A stretch of DNA of 64,000 nt from Haloarcula sebkhae (GTDB taxonomy: Archaea > Halobacteriota > Halobacteria > Halobacteriales > Haloarculaceae): contig NZ_BMPD01000010.1 in NCBI RefSeq assembly GCF_014647415.1, forward strand, positions 1 to 64,000, written 5' to 3'. The position numbers and the translations under genes are program-made. Positions 50,152 to 57,204 of the stretch are shown in pieces. Within the stretch, counting starts at the first letter, position 1. Each line of letters starts with the position of its first letter. Below the pieces are notes generated by a model. The model was not told the DNA's origin and ran no database searches. It saw only the letters and a list, made by a program, of their open reading frames with translations.

Positions 50152-51111
50152 TCAGCTGTCACCTTCGACGGCATCGATCAAATCCGCTGCAGTCGATGAG
50201 ATCCGGTCCAGCCGGTCCCGTAACGTCTCGGGAGCGTCACCGTCCCACGCCGCGAGGTAGAACGCCGAGTTGTCGGGGTCCAGCCCAAAGTGGCGACTGA
50301 CCACGTAGGCAACTGCCTCAGCCTCGACCTCGCGTTTCGACCGCTCCGCCTCATCCTCAACATCGAAATGAAGATCGGCGTGTGCGAACTCGTGAATCAG
50401 TGTACTCGCAAGAGCGGCCCGATTATCCCGGTCGATTGCTTCCACTATCGGATTCGTGGTCGTCACGCTCCGACGCTCGCAAACGCCCCTTGCAGACCCA
50501 TGCTTCCATTCTTCGGGAGCGACGATTCTCGCGTCGACGCCGATCTCGTCAGTGGCGTCCAACAGGTCTTCGACAAGTCCATCTGGTTCGCCGTGGGCTT
50601 CTGTCTCCAGTTCGGGAAGCGGCTCGCCATCGGTCTGGGAGATATCGAATACCGACGTTGGCCGAAACCCGACTAACCCTCGACGCCACTGCTCGGGGTC
50701 TGTCTCATCGTACTCACAGTCCGTGTTCTCGTGATACGACGGCGAGTTTCCGCACGCAGGGCACTTCTTCGTGATGATTGGAGCCCAGATCCAGATGGCG
50801 TCCTCGCCTTTCCGGACGTACCGGTCGAACTCATTTTGCCACGTATTGTAGCCGGCGACCCGGGTTGCCTCGGGACACTGGAGCTTGATGAGCAGCGTGT
50901 TCCGGGCCGAATAGTCGTGGAACTTTGATTGCACGTCAAGCCACTGCTGGAACTGCTCGCTGGCCTGGGCCTCGTTCGTGAGGTCGACGAGATCCTCGAC
51001 CCACGCATCGAGTTTGTCACGCATCTCCTCGTCCCGGGAGTCGGAATCGTCGAAGGTGCAAGTGGTCTGCTGGCTGGACTGCTCCGGCGTATCTGACTGT
51101 ATCGTTGACAT
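50152..51111 (-). CDS. ArdC-like antirestriction protein with metallopeptidase motif
   Basis: 319 residues. The N-terminal domain (FQQWLDVQSKFHDYSARNTLLIKLQCPEATRVAGYNTWQNEFDRYVRKGEDAIWIWAPI) is the ssDNA-binding ArdC N-terminal domain. A zinc ribbon insert (CPACGN...C) follows. The C-terminal metallopeptidase part has IHEFAHADLHF (HExxH-type) and EVEAEAVAYVVSRHFGL. ArdC proteins protect incoming plasmid DNA from restriction during conjugation. Long-type T4-hairpin leader upstream. Confidence 0.88.
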   Translation of the reverse strand: MSTIQSDTPEQSSQQTTCTFDDSDSRDEEMRDKLDAWVEDLVDLTNEAQASEQFQQWLDVQSKFHDYSARNTLLIKLQCPEATRVAGYNTWQNEFDRYVRKGEDAIWIWAPIITKKCPACGNSPSYHENTDCEYDETDPEQWRRGLVGFRPTSVFDISQTDGEPLPELETEAHGEPDGLVEDLLDATDEIGVDARIVAPEEWKHGSARGVCERRSVTTTNPIVEAIDRDNRAALASTLIHEFAHADLHFDVEDEAERSKREVEAEAVAYVVSRHFGLDPDNSAFYLAAWDGDAPETLRDRLDRISSTAADLIDAVEGDS

Positions 51112-51142
51112 TGATCTATCTCCGGGACGCGCTCTCGGACAC

Positions 51143-51172
51143 GCCCCCGCACCTCCACTGGGGGACAGAAAA
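51143..51172 (-). promoter_or_regulatory. T4-hairpin leader element (long type)
   Basis: TTTTCTG then CCCCC / GGGGG stem with an 11-nt loop containing GGAGGTGCG; gene-proximal GAGAGCGCGTCC as in other long copies. Target ATG at 51111. Confidence 0.7.
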
Positions 51173-51291
51173 TTGACTACTGACGTTGGGACCCGTATCG
51201 CTCCAGAAGGCGGAAGGAGTCACTGATTCGCTGTACCTGCCGATGCTGTGACTTCATTCCGCAACCGCGAGAGGATATAAATCAGTGGTTA

Positions 51292-51501
51292 TTAGATTCC
51301 AAACACTGGCAGTCCGCGAATCTCCATCTGTGCATAAAGACAGATAAAGAATCCAAGGGCACACATGCTTCCTATATCCGTATTAATTGGTATGCCGGAC
51401 ACTGCTGCAAAGAAGTAAGGCATCATGAGGACAAGGCCAATCGCCCCAAATGTGCAGCCAGTAACCCAGTCAACTAGTCTTTCAGCTCTGGATCGGAGCA
51501 T
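51292..51501 (-). CDS. Small membrane protein
   Basis: 69 residues with two membrane helices (WVTGCTFGAIGLVLMMPYFFAA and DIGSMCALGFFICLYAQM). AT-rich, no T4-hairpin leader, and separated by gaps on both sides. Function unknown. Confidence 0.5.
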   Translation of the reverse strand: MLRSRAERLVDWVTGCTFGAIGLVLMMPYFFAAVSGIPINTDIGSMCALGFFICLYAQMEIRGLPVFGI

Positions 51502-51547
51502 TATAATTCATATTGGCGTCTTCTGATAAATAGTTTCTCGCGTTTGT

Positions 51548-51811
51548 CTACTCCTCGCTTCTAGCCTCCCAGCCCTTGTGGAAGTACACCAACGCCATGT
51601 CGGAGTCAAAACACTGCCCGGATGGAACGTGCTGCAAGACTTCGTGTTCAGGGATAGGTTCAACCATACCCTCATTGAGTAGACCAGTAACGACCTCACG
51701 GCCTCGTGGCTCGTCGATCTCGACAGTATCGGGACGCTGCCGGTCGCGGTCCTGGGCGATCTGTTCACGCTCGAAGCGCTCGTAGTCTGGAACTGTTTCG
51801 GTCGGGTCCAT
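51548..51811 (-). CDS. Small acidic hypothetical protein
   Basis: 87 residues: charged helical N-terminus (YERFEREQIAQDRDRQRP), middle with REVVTGLLNEGMVEPIPEHEVLQHVPSG and C-terminus ALVYFHKGWEA. No family recognised. T4-hairpin leader upstream. Confidence 0.6.
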   Translation of the reverse strand: MDPTETVPDYERFEREQIAQDRDRQRPDTVEIDEPRGREVVTGLLNEGMVEPIPEHEVLQHVPSGQCFDSDMALVYFHKGWEARSEE

Positions 51812-51819
51812 GAAGGAAA

Positions 51820-51847
51820 TCCCTCACTCGACCGGGGAGACACAAAA
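51820..51847 (-). promoter_or_regulatory. T4-hairpin leader element
   Basis: TTTTGTG then TCCC / GGGA stem with an 11-nt loop that includes TCGAGTGAG, 8 nt before the ATG at 51811. Confidence 0.65.
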
Positions 51848-51853
51848 TTAGCG

Positions 51854-51894
51854 CTAACCAACAATGGAAGAGTATGGCGGTCGCTGTTGGTTAA
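51854..51894. repeat. Inverted repeat CTAACCAACA / TGTTGGTTAA, copy 2
   Basis: Arms at 51854-51863 and 51885-51894 with a 21-bp spacer, one mismatch. Same arms as 4622-4663, different spacer sequence. On the minus strand it lies just after the PCNA gene and before the T4 run of the next leader, so it might terminate the PCNA transcript. Confidence 0.6.
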
Positions 51895-51932
51895 GACACA
51901 CCACCGTTTCTGCAAAACCACGGGAACCCGAG

Positions 51933-52811
51933 TCAGTTCGGGAGCTTCGGCGCTATCACGAACTGCATCGCTCCATCGGCGTCAGGGAACTCTGATTTCA
52001 GCACGAGCGGGACCTCGTTGCCGATGCGTAACACCCGATTCGTGCCGTCTGGAAGGCTAGCGTTCGCTGATTTGACGAGCGACGAGTCCAGTTTTACCTC
52101 GACATCCGCAGGCTCGAAGGCAATTAGATCGGTGTCTTCCCTCCGGTACGTCATACTGTCAGTGTCACCGTCTGCGGCAAACTGCATTTCTCCGGATTCC
52201 GGGTCAACGGAGAGGTCAAACCGGTCGTCAAGCATATCTGCTGCATCGAGACCGAGGGATATGTCGTCTGGACTCAGGTGGACGGTTGCCGGGATGTCAA
52301 TATCCGGCATTTCAACGGGGTAGCGGAGCGATTCAACCGGATCAAGCTCGATGGTGCGCGTTATGCCGTCGATGTTGATTTCCAGTGTGCTATTCGCTGC
52401 ATCGAGTGCGAACTGTGCAAGGTCGCCTGCATCGCCGATCGAGAGTGCATCTCGAACTCGTCCGACGTCCACTCCCAACGTCCCCGTCCCCGCGTCGAAG
52501 GTGCTGAATGAACTCCCAGAAACACGCAGGTCGACCATCGCGTGTCCCTGCTGATCGGCCGCCCGGATGGCGATTCCCGACTCTGCAATCCCCAGTCGCG
52601 TCTTGTCTGTGACCGTGCCAGCCGCCGAGAAGATCCGCTCAAACAGCTGAACCTCGCCGCTAATCTGGAGATGCTTCAGCGCATCAAGCGTTAGCAGGTC
52701 CGTACTGTCTATGTCTGCTTGCGTCTCGTCAGCCGCCGAGGTCTCTGGGATGCTCTCCTCGGCGTCTGTGGTTGCTGCTTCGGTGCTACTGGCCGCTGTG
52801 GACTGTGACAT
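51933..52811 (-). CDS. Plasmid PCNA-like DNA sliding clamp
   Basis: 292 residues. An acidic, disordered extension of about 50 residues precedes a two-domain clamp: LFERIFSAAGTVTDKTRLGIAESGIAIRAADQQGHAMVDLRV, FDAGTGTLGVDVGRVRDALSIGD, LEINIDGITRTIELDP, and domain II to FPDADGAMQFVIAPKLPN. Archaeal PCNA is a trimer that tethers polymerase and other factors. No PIP-box partner could be assigned. A diverged extra clamp on a mobile element suggests its own replication or repair needs. Confidence 0.85.
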   Translation of the reverse strand: MSQSTAASSTEAATTDAEESIPETSAADETQADIDSTDLLTLDALKHLQISGEVQLFERIFSAAGTVTDKTRLGIAESGIAIRAADQQGHAMVDLRVSGSSFSTFDAGTGTLGVDVGRVRDALSIGDAGDLAQFALDAANSTLEINIDGITRTIELDPVESLRYPVEMPDIDIPATVHLSPDDISLGLDAADMLDDRFDLSVDPESGEMQFAADGDTDSMTYRREDTDLIAFEPADVEVKLDSSLVKSANASLPDGTNRVLRIGNEVPLVLKSEFPDADGAMQFVIAPKLPN

Positions 52812-52819
52812 CTCGATTA

Positions 52820-52847
52820 CCCTCCACTTCCCGGAGGGCGCACAAAA
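52820..52847 (-). promoter_or_regulatory. T4-hairpin leader element
   Basis: TTTTGTG then a 6-bp stem CCCTCC / GGAGGG with a 7-nt loop, 8 nt before the ATG at 52811. Confidence 0.8.
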
Positions 52848-52863
52848 TGGGGCGGCGTCAACG

Positions 52864-53901
52864 TCAGGGAACGACCGACGCGAGGCGATGGGTGCGATAG
52901 TCGACTATCCAACGTGAGTAGTTCTGTGTTATCCGATATTCTCGAACGACTGCAACGTCTTCCAGCGACTCCTCGGGCTGCTCCCAAGTAAATTCGTAGC
53001 CGGCGACCACATCTCCCTCGTCGAGATATCCAACCGGATGGTCGGGGCCGTCCCATTCAACTGAGATTAGATCGTCACTACCTGGGGGCTGGACTCCACT
53101 GCTGACTCCCCCTTGGATGACGGATGGATCGGGTGTCAACCCATGCAACTGTGCTAAGTCACCAGCCTTGATCGTGTACTTATCCTCCTCTCCGACGAAT
53201 GTGTGCTGGGTGTCCCCTCTAACAGTCGAGTACCTCACCTCCTCAATATCGACACCGAGAGCGTCGGACAGCAGGTGGGCAAACTCAGCGGCCCCCGTAC
53301 GAACTGTTTGGTTCTGCTCCTCGATCTGCAGGGTCGTCTCTGACGTCCGGAGCTCCCTCGTGTATGAGTCCTCCGGCCGCTCAACGGGCATACAACTACA
53401 CAGGAGCGTCCCTTCTGGCCCCGTCAGAACCCACGGCTGTTTCCCGCACGGGATGGCGGTATATTGCGACGCAGTGTATCGGCCACCACCAGTGAGGACC
53501 CGGAATGCCTTTTCCAGTGCTTGGGCGTCAATCCCGTACCCGTAGCTGTCAGCGAGTCCATCGACGAATGTGACTCGAGTATCGACCGAACTGAACTCGC
53601 CGTACGTGTTTGGGATTTGCAGCAGGTCGCCGGTCGCGTACTGTTCAACATATGCCCCGACGTCCCCGTCGACGGCCCACCGCGTTTGCTGTTTGGTTGC
53701 TCGACCAGCCGACGTGTTGATCGACGACACCGGCCGCTGCGTTGCCAGCCCCCAGTCCTCGTCCGGGGCTGCCCAACTGCCGTCGTCACGGTCAGGGGCA
53801 CGACACGTCGTCGCGCACCGGGCAATGCTTGCAGCATCGGGATCGAGGTCGTTGTCGGCGCTGTCTCCGTCTCCGAACGTACCGAGTGTCAAGTCAGCCA
53901 T
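52864..53901 (-). CDS. Hypothetical protein with local paralog domain
   Basis: 345 residues. The middle (ALEKAFRVLTGGGRYTASQYTAIPCGKQPWVLTGPEGTLLCS) resembles the C-terminal part of the 45090 and 45590 proteins. N- and C-terminal regions are unique. Several Cys near the N-terminus (ARCATTCRAP). Short-type T4-hairpin leader ends at the start codon. Function unknown. Confidence 0.65.
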   Translation of the reverse strand: MADLTLGTFGDGDSADNDLDPDAASIARCATTCRAPDRDDGSWAAPDEDWGLATQRPVSSINTSAGRATKQQTRWAVDGDVGAYVEQYATGDLLQIPNTYGEFSSVDTRVTFVDGLADSYGYGIDAQALEKAFRVLTGGGRYTASQYTAIPCGKQPWVLTGPEGTLLCSCMPVERPEDSYTRELRTSETTLQIEEQNQTVRTGAAEFAHLLSDALGVDIEEVRYSTVRGDTQHTFVGEEDKYTIKAGDLAQLHGLTPDPSVIQGGVSSGVQPPGSDDLISVEWDGPDHPVGYLDEGDVVAGYEFTWEQPEESLEDVAVVREYRITQNYSRWIVDYRTHRLASVVP

Positions 53902-53928
53902 CCTCTCACCCGACAGAGGAACACAAAA
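53902..53928 (-). promoter_or_regulatory. T4-hairpin leader element (short type)
   Basis: TTTTGTG starts 27 nt before the ATG at 53901; stem CCTCT / AGAGG, loop GTCGGGTG. Right-most copy, just before the defence-like cluster. Confidence 0.85.
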
Positions 53929-54032
53929 TTTTGCACTGAACTCGGAGATCTCCCTCCATCGTTTCCGTAGCTATCCACATGAGAAGGAGGGAAAAACCAG
54001 CTGTTGCACTGTGCTTTGTAACAATATCTGAC

Positions 54033-55190
54033 CTACTCTTGTGGAGAGCAGTCTAGACAGATCAATCCGCCAGCGATATCCTCAACAGGGTTTGTATCAG
54101 TGAACGCTCTCCCACACTTGCTGCAATTGACTGTCTCAGTAATTCCAACGCCAGTTCCGTATCCAGCAGTAAATTCCAACGTGTGCTCGTCAGTGGTCAA
54201 TACTATTTCGAGGTCTCCCCTTTCGTACTCTACTTCGGTAATCGTCAGTGGCTCCACCTGAACGTCCAGTGCATGCCTCTCGCGAATCTCACGTTGTCTC
54301 TTGGGAAAACCCTGATCGCGCCGCTGTCGCAAATCATCAAGTTCGGCCTGAATATCTTCGTGCTCATTTTTGAGTGTTTTGCGCTCTTTGAGCGCTTCGA
54401 CACGTTTGCTTTCGTCGCTGCTATTGATTTGGTCACTCAGGTCGGCAATTCTCGCGGAGAGGTTCGATAGCTGCTCTTCCAACTCGCCGATACGCTGCTG
54501 TTGCATCTGACGAAACTCCTCAACTTCGGCGTCGGCAGCTCGGGAAGCTTCCTGATGGATCTCATCGATAGTCCTCTGAATCCGGTCGACAACTTGCCCG
54601 CTCGCAGTGTCAAGAAGAGGCCGAACGTCAGCAGCCTGCATATCCATTGAGTCACTCGATTTTAATTCGGTATCTGACGACACCCTCTGGAGAAAGGCTT
54701 GTTCTAACGTGGGCAGAAAGCTTTCAGAGCGAGTATCAATTGCTACAGCCTGAAGAAGTTCAGTCTGGTATTCGCTGACTGTCTCAACACGCGCACGGAA
54801 TAGCACCACGAGTGCCGTTCGGTCGTAGTATGGCGTGAATTTCGCTGAACTCACCTCTAGATCACTTTCCTGAAGCCAGTCGGGGAGTTGAGCATCAGCG
54901 TTGTCTGCTTCGAGAGAGAGTTTTCCCGTCGGTGCTCTATCACTTGCCTCCGAAAGAAGTGTCTGGAAAAACGGACTCTCTGGGTGGAGTTCCTCGGCAG
55001 CCTCATCGTCAACGTTGTCACCACAGACTAACGTCACTGATTCCGTCAGTAGTTCGTTATCAACCTCGTTTGGAGCAGTTACTGTCCATTGATTGCCTTG
55101 TTTATCAATATCACAACCAATTGACCGAAGATACTGTTCAGCGAAGTTTTCCACAGCGGACTGTGTGACAGGAACAGCAGCATCAGTCAT
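54033..55190 (-). CDS. Coiled-coil protein with C-terminal zinc ribbon, linked to helicase
   Basis: 385 residues from the ATG at 55190, overlapping the helicase stop by 8 bp; the longer ORF start lies inside the helicase gene. The N-terminal half is alpha/beta, followed by a long coiled coil (residues about 190-310, VDRIQRTIDEIHQEASRAAD onward). A beta segment and a zinc ribbon CSKCGRAF...CLDC end the protein. Translational coupling to the helicase suggests a structural or DNA-sensing partner in the same complex. Confidence 0.75.
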   Translation of the reverse strand: MTDAAVPVTQSAVENFAEQYLRSIGCDIDKQGNQWTVTAPNEVDNELLTESVTLVCGDNVDDEAAEELHPESPFFQTLLSEASDRAPTGKLSLEADNADAQLPDWLQESDLEVSSAKFTPYYDRTALVVLFRARVETVSEYQTELLQAVAIDTRSESFLPTLEQAFLQRVSSDTELKSSDSMDMQAADVRPLLDTASGQVVDRIQRTIDEIHQEASRAADAEVEEFRQMQQQRIGELEEQLSNLSARIADLSDQINSSDESKRVEALKERKTLKNEHEDIQAELDDLRQRRDQGFPKRQREIRERHALDVQVEPLTITEVEYERGDLEIVLTTDEHTLEFTAGYGTGVGITETVNCSKCGRAFTDTNPVEDIAGGLICLDCSPQE

Positions 55191-56937
55191 CGCTGGCCCC
55201 CAAGTCGAACCCATCAAATACGCCGCTGTTGAACTCCTCCAATTTATCCGCAAGATCTCGTTGCTCTTGGAGGTTAATAGCCATGTCATCGAAATCATTC
55301 TCCAGATCGACCTCGGAATTAGCGTTGACCAACCGTTCGAAGATTTCGTCTTCGAAGCTCGTTCCAGATTCCTCAAGCCGACTCAATATCGAACTCAGCT
55401 CACCGACGCTCTGTTGGAACAGATCGATTTTGTGATAGAGACGCTCCAGAACGTACTCCTCGACGGTATCTTTCAGCGCCATATTGAAAATGAAGACACT
55501 CCGCTTCTGACCAATTCGATGAATCCGACCAATCCGCTGTTCGACGCGCATCGGGTTCCACGGGAGGTCGTAGTTCACGAGGATATTACAGAACTGAAGG
55601 TTGCGACCCTCACTCATCGCATCGGTCGAAACGAGGACGCCGCCCTCTTCCTCGAAGTCTCTGACAATCTGCTCTTTTTCTTGACTGGAGTGGCCGCCGT
55701 GGAACGAGTGGACGGTATAGCCCTCAGTGGCAAGCCGTTCGAGTACTTGCCGTTGCGTCGCTCGAAACTGTGTGAAAACGATTACACGCCCTTTCTCGAC
55801 GTTTTCACGGGCTTCTTCGACAATATCCAGCAGTCGCTCTTGTTTCGTAACTGTGTCGATGCCTTCGATCAACTCAAGAATCGACTCCAGTTCGTCTGCG
55901 TGCGTGAGTTCTGACTGCTCGTCTAACCGCTTCTCGATGGTTGCTTTGAGCGCGGCAGGGCTGCTGACCACCTCCTTCTGTAGGAGCATCAGTACCAACT
56001 TCTGCCCTTGGTCTTGGCTGTAAGCACCTTTGACGTAATCAGACACAGCTTGGTAGAGTTCGCGTTCTTCAGCAGAGGGATCGAACTTTCGCGTATCGAT
56101 AGTCCGGTCGGTGAAATCGATATCTGTATCTGCGCGTCGATTCCGAATCATCACCTTATGCAGTCGTTCCTGTAGTTCGTCGCGGTTGACGAGGGTTTCT
56201 TGATTGTTGTTCACGAAGTACTGATGAAACACATCGCGTGTCCCGAAGAGACCGGGACGGAGAAGCGAGACAACATTGTAGAGGTCTGTCAGCTCGTTCT
56301 GAATCGGTGTTGCTGTCAAGAAGAAGGCATAGTTGTAGGAGAGGCGGTCAATGAGGTCATAGCGGTCCGTTTCCTCGTTCTTCACATAGTGCGCTTCATC
56401 TAGGACGAGCACGTCCCAGTCACGCTTGAGAACTGTCGTACGATGACGATCACTCTTTGCGGTATCGATGCTGGCGATGATGTAGTCGTGGTCATCGAAG
56501 CCGCTGAACTCGTCGTCGTAGTTGCAGACAAAATTAAGTCCAAATTTCTCCAGTAGTTCTGCCTGCCATTGTTTAGCCAGTTGTGCGGGTGTCAGAATGA
56601 GGACCGAATCGTTCGTTTCCCGGAAATGCATCTCTTTGAGGATCATCCCAACCTCAATGGTCTTGCCCAACCCGACTTCGTCGGCAAGCAGGGCTTTCCC
56701 GTCCATCTCGAAGAGTGCTCGATACGCCGCATCTACTTGATGTTCAAGCATCTTTACCGAGTTCTCGTCAAGTTGCTTCAGCGAGCGTAGCTCGGAGTCC
56801 GGTTGCCCTCCCTGGAGGCGAGTAGCTTTGACGCTCTGTATATGATCATCTGCGTCGTTTGACAAGCTATCGAGGATATCGTCTGCAGACTTGTGGGTGA
56901 CCTCAACATCAACGAGGTCGTAGCCATCCATAGTCAC
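55183..56937 (-). CDS. SNF2/superfamily 2 helicase of the defence-like cluster
   Basis: 584 residues (ATG at 56931 is an alternative start). Motif I ADEVGLGKTIE near residue 86, motif II LDEAHYVKN, motif III LTATPIQN, and C-terminal motifs VIVFTQFRATQ, SFHGG, STDAMSEGRNLQ and QRIGRIHRIGQ. This is the SNF2-like DNA translocase pattern, short and without extra domains. Head-to-head with the large ATPase gene, 267 bp apart. Helicase, ATPase and methylase together form the core of this locus. Confidence 0.9.
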   Translation of the reverse strand: MTMDGYDLVDVEVTHKSADDILDSLSNDADDHIQSVKATRLQGGQPDSELRSLKQLDENSVKMLEHQVDAAYRALFEMDGKALLADEVGLGKTIEVGMILKEMHFRETNDSVLILTPAQLAKQWQAELLEKFGLNFVCNYDDEFSGFDDHDYIIASIDTAKSDRHRTTVLKRDWDVLVLDEAHYVKNEETDRYDLIDRLSYNYAFFLTATPIQNELTDLYNVVSLLRPGLFGTRDVFHQYFVNNNQETLVNRDELQERLHKVMIRNRRADTDIDFTDRTIDTRKFDPSAEERELYQAVSDYVKGAYSQDQGQKLVLMLLQKEVVSSPAALKATIEKRLDEQSELTHADELESILELIEGIDTVTKQERLLDIVEEARENVEKGRVIVFTQFRATQRQVLERLATEGYTVHSFHGGHSSQEKEQIVRDFEEEGGVLVSTDAMSEGRNLQFCNILVNYDLPWNPMRVEQRIGRIHRIGQKRSVFIFNMALKDTVEEYVLERLYHKIDLFQQSVGELSSILSRLEESGTSFEDEIFERLVNANSEVDLENDFDDMAINLQEQRDLADKLEEFNSGVFDGFDLGASDD

Positions 56938-57204
56938 TCAAAGTCCAGTGATTGTGAAATACGTTTTGTGCCGGTTGTAATTACAGTGTATAGCAGTTGT
57001 CAAAAAGAGGTACGCCGTGGTCACACGTGTTTCTTGCTCCCAAGCTATAGGTAGCAGTCATGCCTGTTCGACTGCTGTTTAGAGGGATTATCCGGCTCTC
57101 TCGTTGGCGCTTAGTCATACTGCCTACTATTCGACCAGTATCACCGGACGACATTGGGACCATAGTGTTTATTGCGTCATACTGATGTGTGTTTGAATAT
57201 TAAG

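Noticed and set aside
3334-53928. T4-hairpin elements as simple transcription terminators of upstream genes
   Set aside because: On the coding strand the T-run comes before the hairpin, not after it, and the distance to the downstream start codon is conserved, including in copies far from any upstream gene end.
55093-55914. 273-residue plus-strand ORF
   Set aside because: Antisense to the helicase, whose motifs are clear on the minus strand.
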